Positions 26,771-35,530 of a DNA stretch of 64,000 nucleotides are shown here, one piece after another. The position numbers and the translations under genes were made by a program. The notes below the pieces were generated by a model. That model was given only the letters and a program-made list of their open reading frames with translations, had not been told where the DNA came from and made no database searches. Each line of letters starts with the position of its first letter. Position 1 is the first letter of the stretch. Source of the DNA: a bacterium. GTDB taxonomy: Bacteria > Gemmatimonadota > Glassbacteria > GWA2-58-10. The DNA lies in assembly GCA_021372515.1 (NCBI GenBank), contig JAJFUG010000180.1, forward strand, positions 69,862 to 133,861, given 5' to 3'.

Positions 26771-29056
26771 GTGAAATGCAATCCGTCTGATCTGTTCCGC
26801 ACCGCCGGCCGCGCCATTCTGTTACTGGCCGCCGTGATCGTCTGCCTGGGCTTGCCGACTCGCTACGCCATCGGTGCCGAGCCAGTGTCACGCACTGTCG
26901 CCACCGCACTGCGCAGCCGCGGCTACAGCCTCATTCCCGCGCCTCAGCGGGTGGACCTGGAGCCGGGCGATATCCGTCTCGACCGGACCTGGGGCATAGT
27001 GTCCGAGGCGGGCGAGGGCACGATCGCCGAGCGCCGTCTGAAAGAGGCGGCCGCCGAGCTCCACGGCCTGGAGTTCTCCGGCAGCGGCGCGGGGCGGATT
27101 GTCCTTGCGATCAAGCCGGGCACGGTCACCACGGCGGTGGACAAGGCCTGTGAGGAGCAGGCCTACCGGATAAGCCTTCAGCCCGGTCGTGTCGAAATCT
27201 GCGGCAACGCCCCGGCTGGCCTTTTTTACGGGGTCCAGAGCCTGCTCCAGCTCCTGCGTGCCGACAACGGGCAGTGGCGCGTTCCGGCCGGGACAATCAC
27301 CGACTGGCCCTCCATGCGGCTGCGTTTCATCCACTGGGACACCAAGCACCACCAGAACCGGATGGAGACCCTCAAGCGCCAGATCGATTGGGCGGCCTTT
27401 TTCAAGGTCAACGCCATCGGGTTCGAGCTGGAGGACAAGTACGAGTACCCGCGCCACCCGGTGATCGGTGCGCCCGGGGCCTACACCAGGGCCGAGATGC
27501 AGGAGCTGACCCGCTACGCCCTGGAACGCTATGTCCAGCTTGTGCCGCAGATCCAGGCCCCCTCCCACATGGCCTACGTGCTGAAACACCCCGAGTTCGC
27601 CCACCTGCGCGCCGACAACAGCAACTACCATATCTGCATGTGCGATGAGGAGGCGATGCGGCTCATTTTCGACATGTACCAGGATATGATCGACGCCACC
27701 CCGGGGGTGAAATATTTCCACGCCTCCACGGATGAGGTCTACTACGCCGGCTCCTGCCCCAAATGCACGCGGAAACGTCCCTATAATGACATCAACCGCA
27801 GCCTCACCTGGGTCGAGTATGTCAACCGCGCTTTCGACTGGCTCAAGGCGCGCGACCGCCGGATGCTGTGCTGGGTGGAGTTCCCGCTCCTGACCGAGCA
27901 TATCTCGCTCCTGCCTCGCGGGCTGATCAACGCGGAACTCGTGGCGGAGCGCAGCGACGAATGGAACCGCGGCCTGGAGAAGGCCGGGGTGGAGCAGCTT
28001 ATCTACAGCTCCCAGCAGGGGGAGGAATACCTGTTCCCCAACTATTTCTCCTCCAGTTTCCTGTATCGCGGTAAGCCTGTAACCGGACGGATCGGCGAGC
28101 CAGAGGCCCTGGTGAACGGCGTGCTGGACAAGGGATACAAGGCCATCGGCACCTACGCCGCGGCCTGGGATGACAGCGGGCTTCACGATGAAACTTTCTG
28201 GCTGGGTTGGGCCACGGTCTCCCAGTACGGCTGGTCGCCCGCGGCTCCCTCGACCGCGCAGAGCGTCGCCGATTTCATGGACGTGTTCTACGGCCCAGGC
28301 AACAGCGACATGCTCTCGGTCTACCGCACGGTAATGGAGGGCGCCCGCGTGTACCAGGAGGCCTGGGACAGGGTGCCGGCCACGCGGCTCAAGCCCTCCT
28401 ACGGCCTCTGGACCCAGAAAGGGCGCGACACCACGCGCATCGACCTGACCATAGAGCCGCCGCGCCTGCCTTTCAGCTATGACATGACCCTGGTGGTGGG
28501 GGACAATTTCAGCCGCAGCTACGGCCCCCTGATCGCCCAGACCGCCGAGATGGCGCTCCGCTTGCAGGACCTCGAGATCGTGCTGAACGACAAGCTCAAC
28601 ACAGTCAATCGCAATCGCTACAACATCGAGGTGCTGCTCTCGCTGGTCCGTTTCGAGGAGTATTTCTGCAACACGATCCAGACCCTGAAGAAAGTGGAGG
28701 CTTTGTTCCTGGAGGCCAGGGGCCCCATGGACCGTCAGGAGGAGGCCCGGGTGCTGGCCCTTCTGACCCAGGCGCACACCCTGGTGGCCGATAATTTGCG
28801 CGAGCGCCAGGTGATGTGGAACGGGTTCCAGCAGACCTGGGAGAAAAGCCGTTTCCCGAAGAACCGGACCGTGGACGGCCGGGTGTTTTTCCACGAGCTT
28901 GACGATCTCAAGGACCACCACGCCGACCGCAGGCCGGGTCTGGATTACCTGCTCGAACCGCTCGACAACATCGGGCTCGAAAAGTGGAACCGCGGCCTGG
29001 CGGACTACATCCGCAGTTTCGCCGTGGGCAGCAAGCTGCCTGTACCCGAGCTGTAG
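26771..29056 (+). CDS. Exported GH20-like beta-hexosaminidase
   Basis: About 761 aa. An N-terminal hydrophobic signal (AILLLAAVIVCLGLPTRYAI), a GH20b-type domain (SLIPAPQRVDLEPGDIRLDR through GLFYGVQSLLQLL), then a TIM barrel (MRLRFIHWDTKHHQNRMETL). Family 20 enzymes remove terminal GlcNAc/GalNAc by substrate-assisted catalysis with an Asp-Glu pair; here it is D321-E322 in HASTDEVYYAG, where most members have HxGGDE, so the enzyme is divergent. A long helical C-terminal region (~520-760) is extra to the minimal fold. GTG 26771 follows GAGG by 5 nt; TTG 26735 is an alternative. No FlgD-like tail is present. Confidence 0.82.
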   Translation: MKCNPSDLFRTAGRAILLLAAVIVCLGLPTRYAIGAEPVSRTVATALRSRGYSLIPAPQRVDLEPGDIRLDRTWGIVSEAGEGTIAERRLKEAAAELHGLEFSGSGAGRIVLAIKPGTVTTAVDKACEEQAYRISLQPGRVEICGNAPAGLFYGVQSLLQLLRADNGQWRVPAGTITDWPSMRLRFIHWDTKHHQNRMETLKRQIDWAAFFKVNAIGFELEDKYEYPRHPVIGAPGAYTRAEMQELTRYALERYVQLVPQIQAPSHMAYVLKHPEFAHLRADNSNYHICMCDEEAMRLIFDMYQDMIDATPGVKYFHASTDEVYYAGSCPKCTRKRPYNDINRSLTWVEYVNRAFDWLKARDRRMLCWVEFPLLTEHISLLPRGLINAELVAERSDEWNRGLEKAGVEQLIYSSQQGEEYLFPNYFSSSFLYRGKPVTGRIGEPEALVNGVLDKGYKAIGTYAAAWDDSGLHDETFWLGWATVSQYGWSPAAPSTAQSVADFMDVFYGPGNSDMLSVYRTVMEGARVYQEAWDRVPATRLKPSYGLWTQKGRDTTRIDLTIEPPRLPFSYDMTLVVGDNFSRSYGPLIAQTAEMALRLQDLEIVLNDKLNTVNRNRYNIEVLLSLVRFEEYFCNTIQTLKKVEALFLEARGPMDRQEEARVLALLTQAHTLVADNLRERQVMWNGFQQTWEKSRFPKNRTVDGRVFFHELDDLKDHHADRRPGLDYLLEPLDNIGLEKWNRGLADYIRSFAVGSKLPVPEL

Positions 29057-29111
29057 CGCCACAACGGTTGCACCGCAATCGTCGTCTCGTTGGAAATCGT
29101 ATAAATAGAAC

Positions 29112-29145
29112 AGGGGCGGGTTTAAAACCCGCCCCTACGTTTTTG
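29112..29145. terminator. Perfect GC-rich palindrome, bidirectional terminator or REP-like repeat
   Basis: AGGGGCGGGTTT (29112-29123) and AAACCCGCCCCT (29125-29136) are perfect inverted copies separated by one base, flanked by TTTTT at 29140-29144. It lies between convergent GH20 and macB-like genes, so it can terminate both directions. The same palindrome type recurs as an interspersed repeat in many environmental genomes (recalled, not searched). Confidence 0.7.
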
Positions 29146-29199
29146 TAGCGGACCGCGTAGCGCTGGGAAAGACCAGACTTATCCGGCGAACGCCCCCCC

Positions 29200-30405
29200 T
29201 CACTCGTAGCGCAGGGCCTCGATCGGGTCGAGACGCGCGGCCTTGACCGCCGGGAAATAGCCGAACCCCACGCCCACCGCGGTGGAAAACAGGAAGGCGA
29301 TCAGGACTATACCCACGTTGACGATGAACGGCACGTTAAGGATGAACGACAGCCAGAGCGAGGCGCTCAGGGCCAGTACAATGCCAACTATGCCGCCGAA
29401 CGAGGACAGCACGGCCGACTCCACCAGGAACTGCACCAGCACCTCGTGCTCCAGGGCGCCTATCGCCAGACGGATGCCGATCTCGCGGGTGCGCTCGGTC
29501 ACCGAGACCAGCATGATGTTCATGATCCCGATGCCGCCGACCAGCAGGCTGACCGCCGCCACCGCGCTCAGCAGGGCGGTGAGGATCTGCGTGGTTCCAG
29601 CGAGCATGTTGGCGATCTCCTTGGTGTCCATCACGCTGAAATTGTCGTCCTCGCTGGCCGCCAGGTGACGGCGCTCCCGGATCAGGGCCCGGATGTCCTG
29701 CTGGGCCTTTTCGGTCGAGGCGCCATCCTGCACCGAGACCTGGAACAGGGAGACATTCTGGTTGCCCGAGATACGCCGCTGGAAAGTGCGCAGTGGGATG
29801 ATCACGATATCGTCCTGATCCATACCCATCGTATTCTGGCCCTTGGTGGCCAGGACCCCGACCACCGTGCAGGTCAGCTTTTCCAGACGGATGTTCTCGC
29901 CAATCGGGTCCTGCGAGCCGAACAGCTCCTTGACGATGCTGGAGCCAATGATGCAGACCGCCGCCCCGGCGCGCATCTCGCTGTCCGAGAACTGACGGCC
30001 GCTCTGGATGCTGCGGTTCGAGGTCTTGAGGTACTGGTTTTCGGTCCCGGTCACGGTGGTGGACCAGTTCTCGTTGCCGTAGACCACCTGAAGGCTGCGC
30101 GAGGCTATGGGCGCCACGGCCGCGATCGAGCTGACGCCGGTCAGGATGGCCTGGCCATCGGCCACCTTGAACGGTATGCTCTCGGAGGACTGGCCGGGGC
30201 CGAGACGCTTGCCGGGGCTGATCATCAGAAGGTTGCTGCCCATGCTTGAAATCTGTTGCCGCACCTGGGCCGTGGCCCCCTCGCCGATAGTCACCATGGT
30301 AATAACAGCCGCCACACCGATAACTATGCCCAGGATGGTCAGGACCGAGCGCATGACATTACGCCTGATTTCGCGCAGGGCGAGCAGAATAGCGTTCCAG
30401 AACAT
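29200..30405 (-). CDS. MacB-like ABC transporter permease
   Basis: 401-aa inner-membrane subunit of a MacB/LolCDE-type mechanotransmission transporter. A first membrane span near residues 20-40 (SVLTILGIVIGVAAVITMVT) precedes a large periplasmic domain (~45-270) and three C-terminal spans (LLVGGIGIMNIMLVSVTERT region, then two more), ending in the family signature AVKAARLDPIEALRYE. The family drives efflux of macrolides, peptides or lipids together with an adaptor and TolC. Its start overlaps the ATPase stop by one base. Last gene of the TetR-TolC-MacA-MacB operon. In E. coli MacB the ATPase and permease are fused; here they are split. Confidence 0.92.
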   Translation of the reverse strand: MFWNAILLALREIRRNVMRSVLTILGIVIGVAAVITMVTIGEGATAQVRQQISSMGSNLLMISPGKRLGPGQSSESIPFKVADGQAILTGVSSIAAVAPIASRSLQVVYGNENWSTTVTGTENQYLKTSNRSIQSGRQFSDSEMRAGAAVCIIGSSIVKELFGSQDPIGENIRLEKLTCTVVGVLATKGQNTMGMDQDDIVIIPLRTFQRRISGNQNVSLFQVSVQDGASTEKAQQDIRALIRERRHLAASEDDNFSVMDTKEIANMLAGTTQILTALLSAVAAVSLLVGGIGIMNIMLVSVTERTREIGIRLAIGALEHEVLVQFLVESAVLSSFGGIVGIVLALSASLWLSFILNVPFIVNVGIVLIAFLFSTAVGVGFGYFPAVKAARLDPIEALRYE

Positions 30406-31136
30406 TATGCCGCCCTCCCGTTGCCGTTGTCCGACTCGACCAGGCCGTCCAGAAAGTGGACCACGCGCTTGGCGTAGGACGCCATGTCCGGCTCGTGGGT
30501 GACCATGACCACCGTGATCCCACGGTCACGGTTGAGGCCGGTGAGCAGGTCCATGATCTCCCTGGCCCGGGCCGTATCCAAGTTGCCGGTTGGCTCATCC
30601 GCGAAAAGCACCGCGGGATTGGTCACGATGGCGCGGGCCACCGCCACCCGCTGCTGCTGGCCCCCCGACAGCTCGGACGGGGTGTGGGTCATCCACTCAC
30701 GGAGGCCCACCACATCCAGGGCCTGAAGCGCCTGCTTGCGCCGTTCGGCCGCGGGAAGGCCGCGGTAAAGCAGCGGCAGCTCCACGTTCTCCAGGGCCGA
30801 GGTGCGGCTCAGCAGGTTGAAACCCTGGAAGACAAAGCCCAGGTAGAAACGGCGCAGCCGCGTGCGCTGGGTGCGCGACAGTCTTTCCACCGGGACGCCC
30901 TTGAAACGGTATGTCCCAGCGGTGGGCGTGTCCAGGCAGCCCAGGATGTTCATGCAGGTGGACTTGCCCGAGCCGCTGGGTCCCATCACGGCGACGAACT
31001 CGCCTGTCTCTATCCGCAGGTCTATTCCGCGCAGGGCCGCCATCTCGGCCTGACCGCTGCCGTAGACCTTGGTCACGCCCTGCAGCTCGATCAGGGGCTG
31101 AGTGTCTGTTGTATGTTCTGCGGCCGGCATGTTCAT
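30405..31136 (-). CDS. MacB/LolD-like ABC transporter ATPase
   Basis: 243-aa nucleotide-binding subunit powering the adjacent permease. Walker A GPSGSGKST, the Q-loop FVFQGFNLL, signature LSGGQQQRVAVARAI, Walker B VLFADEPTGNLD and the H-loop VTHEP are all intact. ATG at 31136 overlaps the adaptor stop (ATGA), a coupled arrangement; an in-frame ATG two codons later is possible. Confidence 0.94.
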   Translation of the reverse strand: MNMPAAEHTTDTQPLIELQGVTKVYGSGQAEMAALRGIDLRIETGEFVAVMGPSGSGKSTCMNILGCLDTPTAGTYRFKGVPVERLSRTQRTRLRRFYLGFVFQGFNLLSRTSALENVELPLLYRGLPAAERRKQALQALDVVGLREWMTHTPSELSGGQQQRVAVARAIVTNPAVLFADEPTGNLDTARAREIMDLLTGLNRDRGITVVMVTHEPDMASYAKRVVHFLDGLVESDNGNGRAA

Positions 31137-32416
31137 TTCTCCTGGCTGATTATATCGGTCACGACCGCTGCGCCGGGCTCGATCTCGCCGCTGGTTATCT
31201 CGGTCCGGCTCCCGTCAGTCGAGCCGACAGTGACCGTCACCGCGGTGAGCTTGCCGTTATTCAGCACCCAGACATGCTGCTGCTTGCTGTCGCCATTGGC
31301 ATGGTTGCCGGTCTGCGACATGGGCGGGTGCGGCAGAATCGAACTGACCAGGCTGCCGGAACGTTTTTTCTTGACCGCCTGGACCGGCGGAGAGAAACGC
31401 AGCGCGGCGCTCGGCACCAGCAGCGCGTTCTCCACTTTCTGCACCGTGATATCGGCGGTGGCGGTCATTCCCGGCCGCAGGGCCAGGTCGGAGTTGTCCA
31501 CTTTCAGCACGGTCTCGTAGGTCACCACCCCGGAGGTGGTGGAGGAGCCGAAATGCGCCTCGGTAATCACCGCCTTGAAATTCCGGTTGGGGTAGGCGGC
31601 CACGTTGAATTCGGCCTCCTGGCCCTCGTGCACCTTGCCGATGTCGGCCTCGTCCACGTCCACGTGCAGCTCCATCTGAGTCAGGTCCTCGGCCAGGGTG
31701 AACAGCACGGCCACCTGGAACGAGGCGGCCACGGTCTGGCCCGGCTCCACGTTGCGGCCGAGCACCACGCCGTTGACCGGCGAGCGGATTATAGTCTTGG
31801 ACAGGTCGGTCAGGTTGGCGCTGAGCGTGGCCTGGGCCTGGAACACCGACGCGTTGGCGCTGGCCAGATCGGCCTTGGCCCGCTCGTAGTCCGCCTCGGC
31901 GGCATCATACTCGGTCTGTGAGGGCACCTTGTTGTCGCTCAGCTCCCGGACTTTTTTCATCTGGTCGAGCTTGGCCTGTGTCTGCATGAGCGTGGCCTTG
32001 GCCTCCAGCACCTTGGCCCTGGCCGACTCGAGCGCGGCCCTCGACTGCATCACCTGGGCCGAAATCTTGGTGGTGTCCAGGTGCGCCAGTGGCTGGCCCA
32101 CCGTGACCTTGTCATTGAAATCCACCTCGACACTCTTGACTATGCCCGACAGCTCGCTGCCCACCTCGACCTCGTTGGTCGGCTGCAGAGTACCGGTGGC
32201 GGTGACAATCACTGTCAGGTCGCCGCGGGTGGCCTCCTGTGTCTTGTACTGGACCTGCTCGGCATGGCCCATCATTTTCCAGACCAGGATCACGGCCAGC
32301 ACCACCGCCGCGAGGACCACCACCTGCCACTTGCGCGAACCTTTCCTGCGCCCCGCGGGCTGATCGAGTTCCAGGAGCCTGGATATCTCGGAATCGGGAT
32401 TGATCTTCGTGCTCAT
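31133..32416 (-). CDS. Efflux periplasmic adaptor (MacA-like, membrane fusion protein)
   Basis: 427 aa linking the inner-membrane MacB-like pump to the outer-membrane TolC-like channel. One N-terminal membrane anchor (VVVLAAVVLAVILVWKMM), a biotinyl-lipoyl-like half-motif (VGSELSGIVKSVEVDFNDKV), an alpha hairpin (~110-210, Ala/Lys/Glu-rich coiled coil), a second lipoyl half (IIRSPVNGVVLGRNVEPGQT), beta-barrel and membrane-proximal domains. Coupled to both neighbours by stop/start overlaps. Confidence 0.92.
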   Translation of the reverse strand: MSTKINPDSEISRLLELDQPAGRRKGSRKWQVVVLAAVVLAVILVWKMMGHAEQVQYKTQEATRGDLTVIVTATGTLQPTNEVEVGSELSGIVKSVEVDFNDKVTVGQPLAHLDTTKISAQVMQSRAALESARAKVLEAKATLMQTQAKLDQMKKVRELSDNKVPSQTEYDAAEADYERAKADLASANASVFQAQATLSANLTDLSKTIIRSPVNGVVLGRNVEPGQTVAASFQVAVLFTLAEDLTQMELHVDVDEADIGKVHEGQEAEFNVAAYPNRNFKAVITEAHFGSSTTSGVVTYETVLKVDNSDLALRPGMTATADITVQKVENALLVPSAALRFSPPVQAVKKKRSGSLVSSILPHPPMSQTGNHANGDSKQQHVWVLNNGKLTAVTVTVGSTDGSRTEITSGEIEPGAAVVTDIISQEK

Positions 32417-33912
32417 CAGTTCTTTTCCGTGTTAGAGAGTCCACTTGTCTCGGGGGCCAGGGAAGTCCAGCCGCCGCCCAGGGCCTTGTACAGGCTGATC
32501 AGGTCCGAGGTCACCGCCCCATCGCTCTGCGCCAGCTGGTCCTGGAACGACAGGAGCGAGCGCTGGGCCTCCAGGATGCTGCTGAAATCGGTCAGTCCGG
32601 CCTCGTATTCCTGACGGGCCAGGTCGGCGGCTTTGCCAGCCGCCGCAGCCGCCGCGCTCAGCGACTGACGGCGTTTCTGCTCCTTGGCGTAGGCGGTCAG
32701 GGCGTTCTCCACCTCCTCCACCGCACCCAGCACCGAGGATTCGTAGGCGGCCAGGTACTGCTCCTGGAGCGCCGACTGCACCTGGATGTTCTTACGGATC
32801 GAGCCGCCGCGGAATATGGGCCAGCTTATCAGGGAACTGCCGCTCGCGGCCCGGCTGCCGGAGGTGAAAAGGTTGTCCAGGCTGAGGGCCTCCAGCCCGA
32901 TGGAGCCGCTCAGGGAGAGCTTGGGGTAGAGGTCCGCCTTGGCCACGCCCACCCGCGCGGTCTGGGCGGCGAGCTGACGTTCGGCGTGGCGGATGTCCGG
33001 ACGGCGGCGCAGCATGTCGGCCGGTATCCCGACCGCCACGCTGAGCGGTGTGACCGGGATAGTCCCGCGTTGCTCCAGCTCAGAGTGCAGGGCGCCGGGC
33101 TGCTCGCCCAGAAGGACCGCCAGGCGGTTCAGCGCCCCCTCCAGGCCGGTCTGCAGCGTGGGTATCTGCGAGCGGGTGCTCTCCAGGTTGTAGCGGGCCT
33201 GCTCCACGGCCAGCTCATCGCTCAGACCGGCCTGGGCGCGCCACCGGGCGAGCTGGTAAGTCTCGCTCTGCGCGGCCAGGTTCTGCTCGGCCACGCTCAA
33301 ACGGGTCTGATAGGTGCGCAGCTCGGTGTAATTGAGCGCCACCTCGGCGACGAGGGAGACCAGGACATCGTGAAGGTCCTCCTGGCTGGCCTGGAGGTCG
33401 GCCGTAGAGGCCTCGACCGAGCGCCGTGTCCCGCCGAAAAGGTCCAGCTCCCAGCCCGCGTCGAAACCGGCCTGGAACATGTTGCGCGTGGCCCCGCCGC
33501 CGGTTTTCTTGCTGCTCTGGCTGCGCGAGGCCGAACCGCTGGCATCCAGCGTGGGGAGCAGGCTGGCCTGGGAGGCGCCCCGGCGGGCGCGGGCCTCCCG
33601 CACGCGGGCCTCGGCCTGACGCAGGTCGCGGTTGCCCTTGACCGCGCGCTCGACCAGTCCGCTAAGCTCCGGGTCGCCCAGCGCGTTCCACCACTGCGCC
33701 AGGGCCTGCGGGTCGGCTTCTCCGAAAGCCAGGCTGCTGTCCGGACCGCTGTGCCACTGCGCGGAGACCGTGTCGGTGGGGCGGACATACTTCGGCCCCA
33801 CAGCGGCGCAACCGGTCAGCAGAACGGCCGCCAGAAAGGCTGTCAGTCCGGATGCCGTCCTGAGGACATATCCTTCGCTTGTGTCTGTCATATTTCCTAT
33901 CCCTTTGTTCAT
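32416..33912 (-). CDS. TolC/NodT-family outer-membrane efflux lipoprotein
   Basis: About 498 aa. A lipoprotein signal with lipobox LLTGCAAVGPKYVRP places it in the outer membrane; two OEP repeats follow, with helices such as NRDLRQAEARVREARARRGA and TARVGVAKADLYPKLSLSGS. The PDIRHAERQLAA motif is typical of NodT channels. ATG 33912 follows GGGGTGG by 5 nt; GTG 33921 and ATG 33891 are also in frame. It completes a tripartite efflux system with the downstream genes. Confidence 0.92.
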   Translation of the reverse strand: MNKGIGNMTDTSEGYVLRTASGLTAFLAAVLLTGCAAVGPKYVRPTDTVSAQWHSGPDSSLAFGEADPQALAQWWNALGDPELSGLVERAVKGNRDLRQAEARVREARARRGASQASLLPTLDASGSASRSQSSKKTGGGATRNMFQAGFDAGWELDLFGGTRRSVEASTADLQASQEDLHDVLVSLVAEVALNYTELRTYQTRLSVAEQNLAAQSETYQLARWRAQAGLSDELAVEQARYNLESTRSQIPTLQTGLEGALNRLAVLLGEQPGALHSELEQRGTIPVTPLSVAVGIPADMLRRRPDIRHAERQLAAQTARVGVAKADLYPKLSLSGSIGLEALSLDNLFTSGSRAASGSSLISWPIFRGGSIRKNIQVQSALQEQYLAAYESSVLGAVEEVENALTAYAKEQKRRQSLSAAAAAAGKAADLARQEYEAGLTDFSSILEAQRSLLSFQDQLAQSDGAVTSDLISLYKALGGGWTSLAPETSGLSNTEKN

Positions 33913-33935
33913 GTTTACCACCCCATCTTTCTGCT

Positions 33936-34595
33936 CTATGACACCACCCGGTTCGATTCGGTTTCAGCCCGGATCGCCTTCATACCGGCCAGCGAGAACG
34001 CTATCACGTGCCTGGCATAGGCTTCAATATTTTCTATCCGCAAGGGGATATCCTTGTCTTCTCTGCCTGCGGGCCGGTTCAGTCTGGCGATCGGACCGAT
34101 GCACTGACTGATCACGCTGGCCGCGCAGAACCGGACCTGCATATCGGGCACCAGCGGGCCGACCAGATCGCGGATCAGGATCAGCAGATTCTGCCGCAGC
34201 GGCTCGAGGGCTTTCCTCATCACCTCAACCAGCAGTCCGGTGGGGTTGGCCAGCTCTTTCTGCACGATCAGAAACTCCATGTTGTCCCGGTCGGCAATGC
34301 GGGCCAGAAGGGAGGTGACCACCCCCCGGAACCGCTCCTCGGGCGGCGCCCCGGAGCTCACACCCCCATCGGGGGGAAAGCGCGTGATGGATTGATGGAA
34401 ACTGTGCCGCCACGTTTCGACATACAGGTTTTCCTTGTTCCCGAAATGGTAATTCACCGCCGCGACATTCGCTCCCGCTCGCCGGCAGATTTCGGCAATC
34501 GTGGCATTCCGGTAGCCGTTTTCCGCAAACACCTGGCTGGCTGCGGCGAGCAGTTCCTCGCGTGTTTTGTTGTGGCCTTTCCTATTGCGATCCAT
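33936..34595 (-). CDS. TetR/AcrR-family transcriptional regulator
   Basis: 219 aa. The N-terminal helix-turn-helix (TREELLAAASQVFAENGYRN, ATIAEICRRAGANVAAVNYH, FGNKENLY) is a clear TetR domain, and the C-terminal part resembles the CerR/YbiH-type ligand domain (REELANPTGLLVEV-like region). It precedes the efflux genes on the same strand, so it probably represses them and is released by a pump substrate. ATG 34595 has GGAG 7 nt upstream; the longer frame runs through its own promoter. A 10-bp direct repeat in the promoter is a candidate operator. Confidence 0.9.
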   Translation of the reverse strand: MDRNRKGHNKTREELLAAASQVFAENGYRNATIAEICRRAGANVAAVNYHFGNKENLYVETWRHSFHQSITRFPPDGGVSSGAPPEERFRGVVTSLLARIADRDNMEFLIVQKELANPTGLLVEVMRKALEPLRQNLLILIRDLVGPLVPDMQVRFCAASVISQCIGPIARLNRPAGREDKDIPLRIENIEAYARHVIAFSLAGMKAIRAETESNRVVS

Positions 34596-34641
34596 CGATT
34601 TCTCCGTCTGTTTGGGGGGCTGTTTCCTGTAATCAAATATA

Positions 34642-34670
34642 AATTTAAAATAAACATTTAAAATAATCAA
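34642..34670 (-). promoter_or_regulatory. Promoter of the TetR-efflux operon
   Basis: On the minus strand TTGATT (34670-34665), 17-nt spacer, TAAATT (34647-34642). It overlaps the direct repeats described separately, as expected for autoregulation. Confidence 0.55.
34643..34665. promoter_or_regulatory. Direct repeat, candidate TetR operator
   Basis: ATTTAAAATA occurs at 34643-34652 and again at 34656-34665, a 13-bp period inside the operon promoter. TetR operators are usually inverted repeats; ATTTAAA is nearly self-complementary, so each unit could be a half or whole site. Confidence 0.4.
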
Positions 34671-35137
34671 TAGGAAATGATGGGCCCGGAAAGAGAGACT
34701 TATCCTTTCATTACGGCGATCACCTCGCGGGCCACGATCGAGCGGACGATCAGCACCACGGCGCGCCGCCCACGAAAGAATGCGAGGAAAAGTGTCGCGG
34801 CCATGCGATGGATTACGAGGACGGTTCTCCAGTCATGGTCAAGCTGGGAGCGGACCGCAGTTGCAGGCGGGCTGGAGCGATGACTCCGGACATCGCAGGT
34901 GACGATGGTAGAGGTGAAGGGGGAAGTCCTTGGAGGATAATATCTAAGGCTCAGATCTCTGGCTGGCTGTGGCTGGCTGTTCGGAAGAGTCGCTGAGGTG
35001 GCAAGGATTGAGCTTTTTGTTTCACAATCTGCAATGAAAACAGATTGACGTTTGTGTCCTGTGAAATGAGAATAATGGATGTTTGCTACCGCGTGACGAA
35101 TAGCATGCACCACAGCCATGAAATCTCACAGAAAGAG
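34671..35137. other. Gene-poor gap with possible gene remnant
   Basis: No convincing intact gene. On the minus strand, an open 139-codon frame (35119 to 34700) ends in a hydrophobic stretch with GC-rich, gene-like codon use (RRAVVLIVRSIVAREVIAV), which may be the decayed end of a former gene; the rest of that frame is unlike a protein. GGCTGGCTG repeats occur near 34962-34980. A candidate promoter for the receiver gene lies at the right end. Confidence 0.3.
35045..35073 (+). promoter_or_regulatory. Candidate promoter of the receiver gene
   Basis: TTGACG (35045-35050), 17-nt spacer, GAGAAT (35068-35073), about 65 nt upstream of the likely ATG. Confidence 0.4.
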
Positions 35138-35530
35138 ATGGAGATGGAACAAAATAAAACCATACTTCTCGCGGATGACAACGTCCAGATACTGCGAATG
35201 CTGAACAGTTTTTTTAGGCGAGCAGGTTATAGATGCAAATTATGCACATGCGGGGAGGAAGCCGCCAATATCCTAAGAAATGACAGGGACATAGGTCTGG
35301 TTCTAACCGACCACAAAATGCCCGGGAACGAAGCGCTGCAGATGGTGAAAGAGATAAGGATAAAGTATCCGGATATAAAAATAGTCGTGATGTCAGGAAA
35401 TTATTCAGATGATACACTCTTGGAATTGAAAGGAATAGGCGTCAGAAAGTATTTGCAGAAACCTTTGGAATTGAGGCAATTGCAGATGACAATACAGGAA
35501 GAGCTGTTCAGTTCAATGGCAGGTGAATGA
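35138..35530 (+). CDS. Stand-alone response-regulator receiver (CheY-like)
   Basis: About 130 aa, a receiver domain with no output domain. The acidic pocket (LLADDN), phospho-acceptor Asp in LVLTDHKMPG, the Ser of VVMSGN at the Thr/Ser position and Lys of LQKPLE are all intact, so it should accept phosphate. ATG 35138 is chosen because the domain begins right after; upstream in-frame ATGs (35066, 35075, 35105) would add non-conserved sequence. Its 3' end overlaps the end of the convergent kinase-like gene by 23 nt. Partner kinase and target are unknown. Base composition is AT-richer than the housekeeping genes. Confidence 0.85.
   Translation: MEMEQNKTILLADDNVQILRMLNSFFRRAGYRCKLCTCGEEAANILRNDRDIGLVLTDHKMPGNEALQMVKEIRIKYPDIKIVVMSGNYSDDTLLELKGIGVRKYLQKPLELRQLQMTIQEELFSSMAGE

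Noticed and set aside
24213-29056. GH92 and GH20 genes as a full polysaccharide utilisation locus
   Set aside because: No SusC/SusD pair, sulfatase or sugar transporter is adjacent; only two glycosidases with separate promoter candidates are present.
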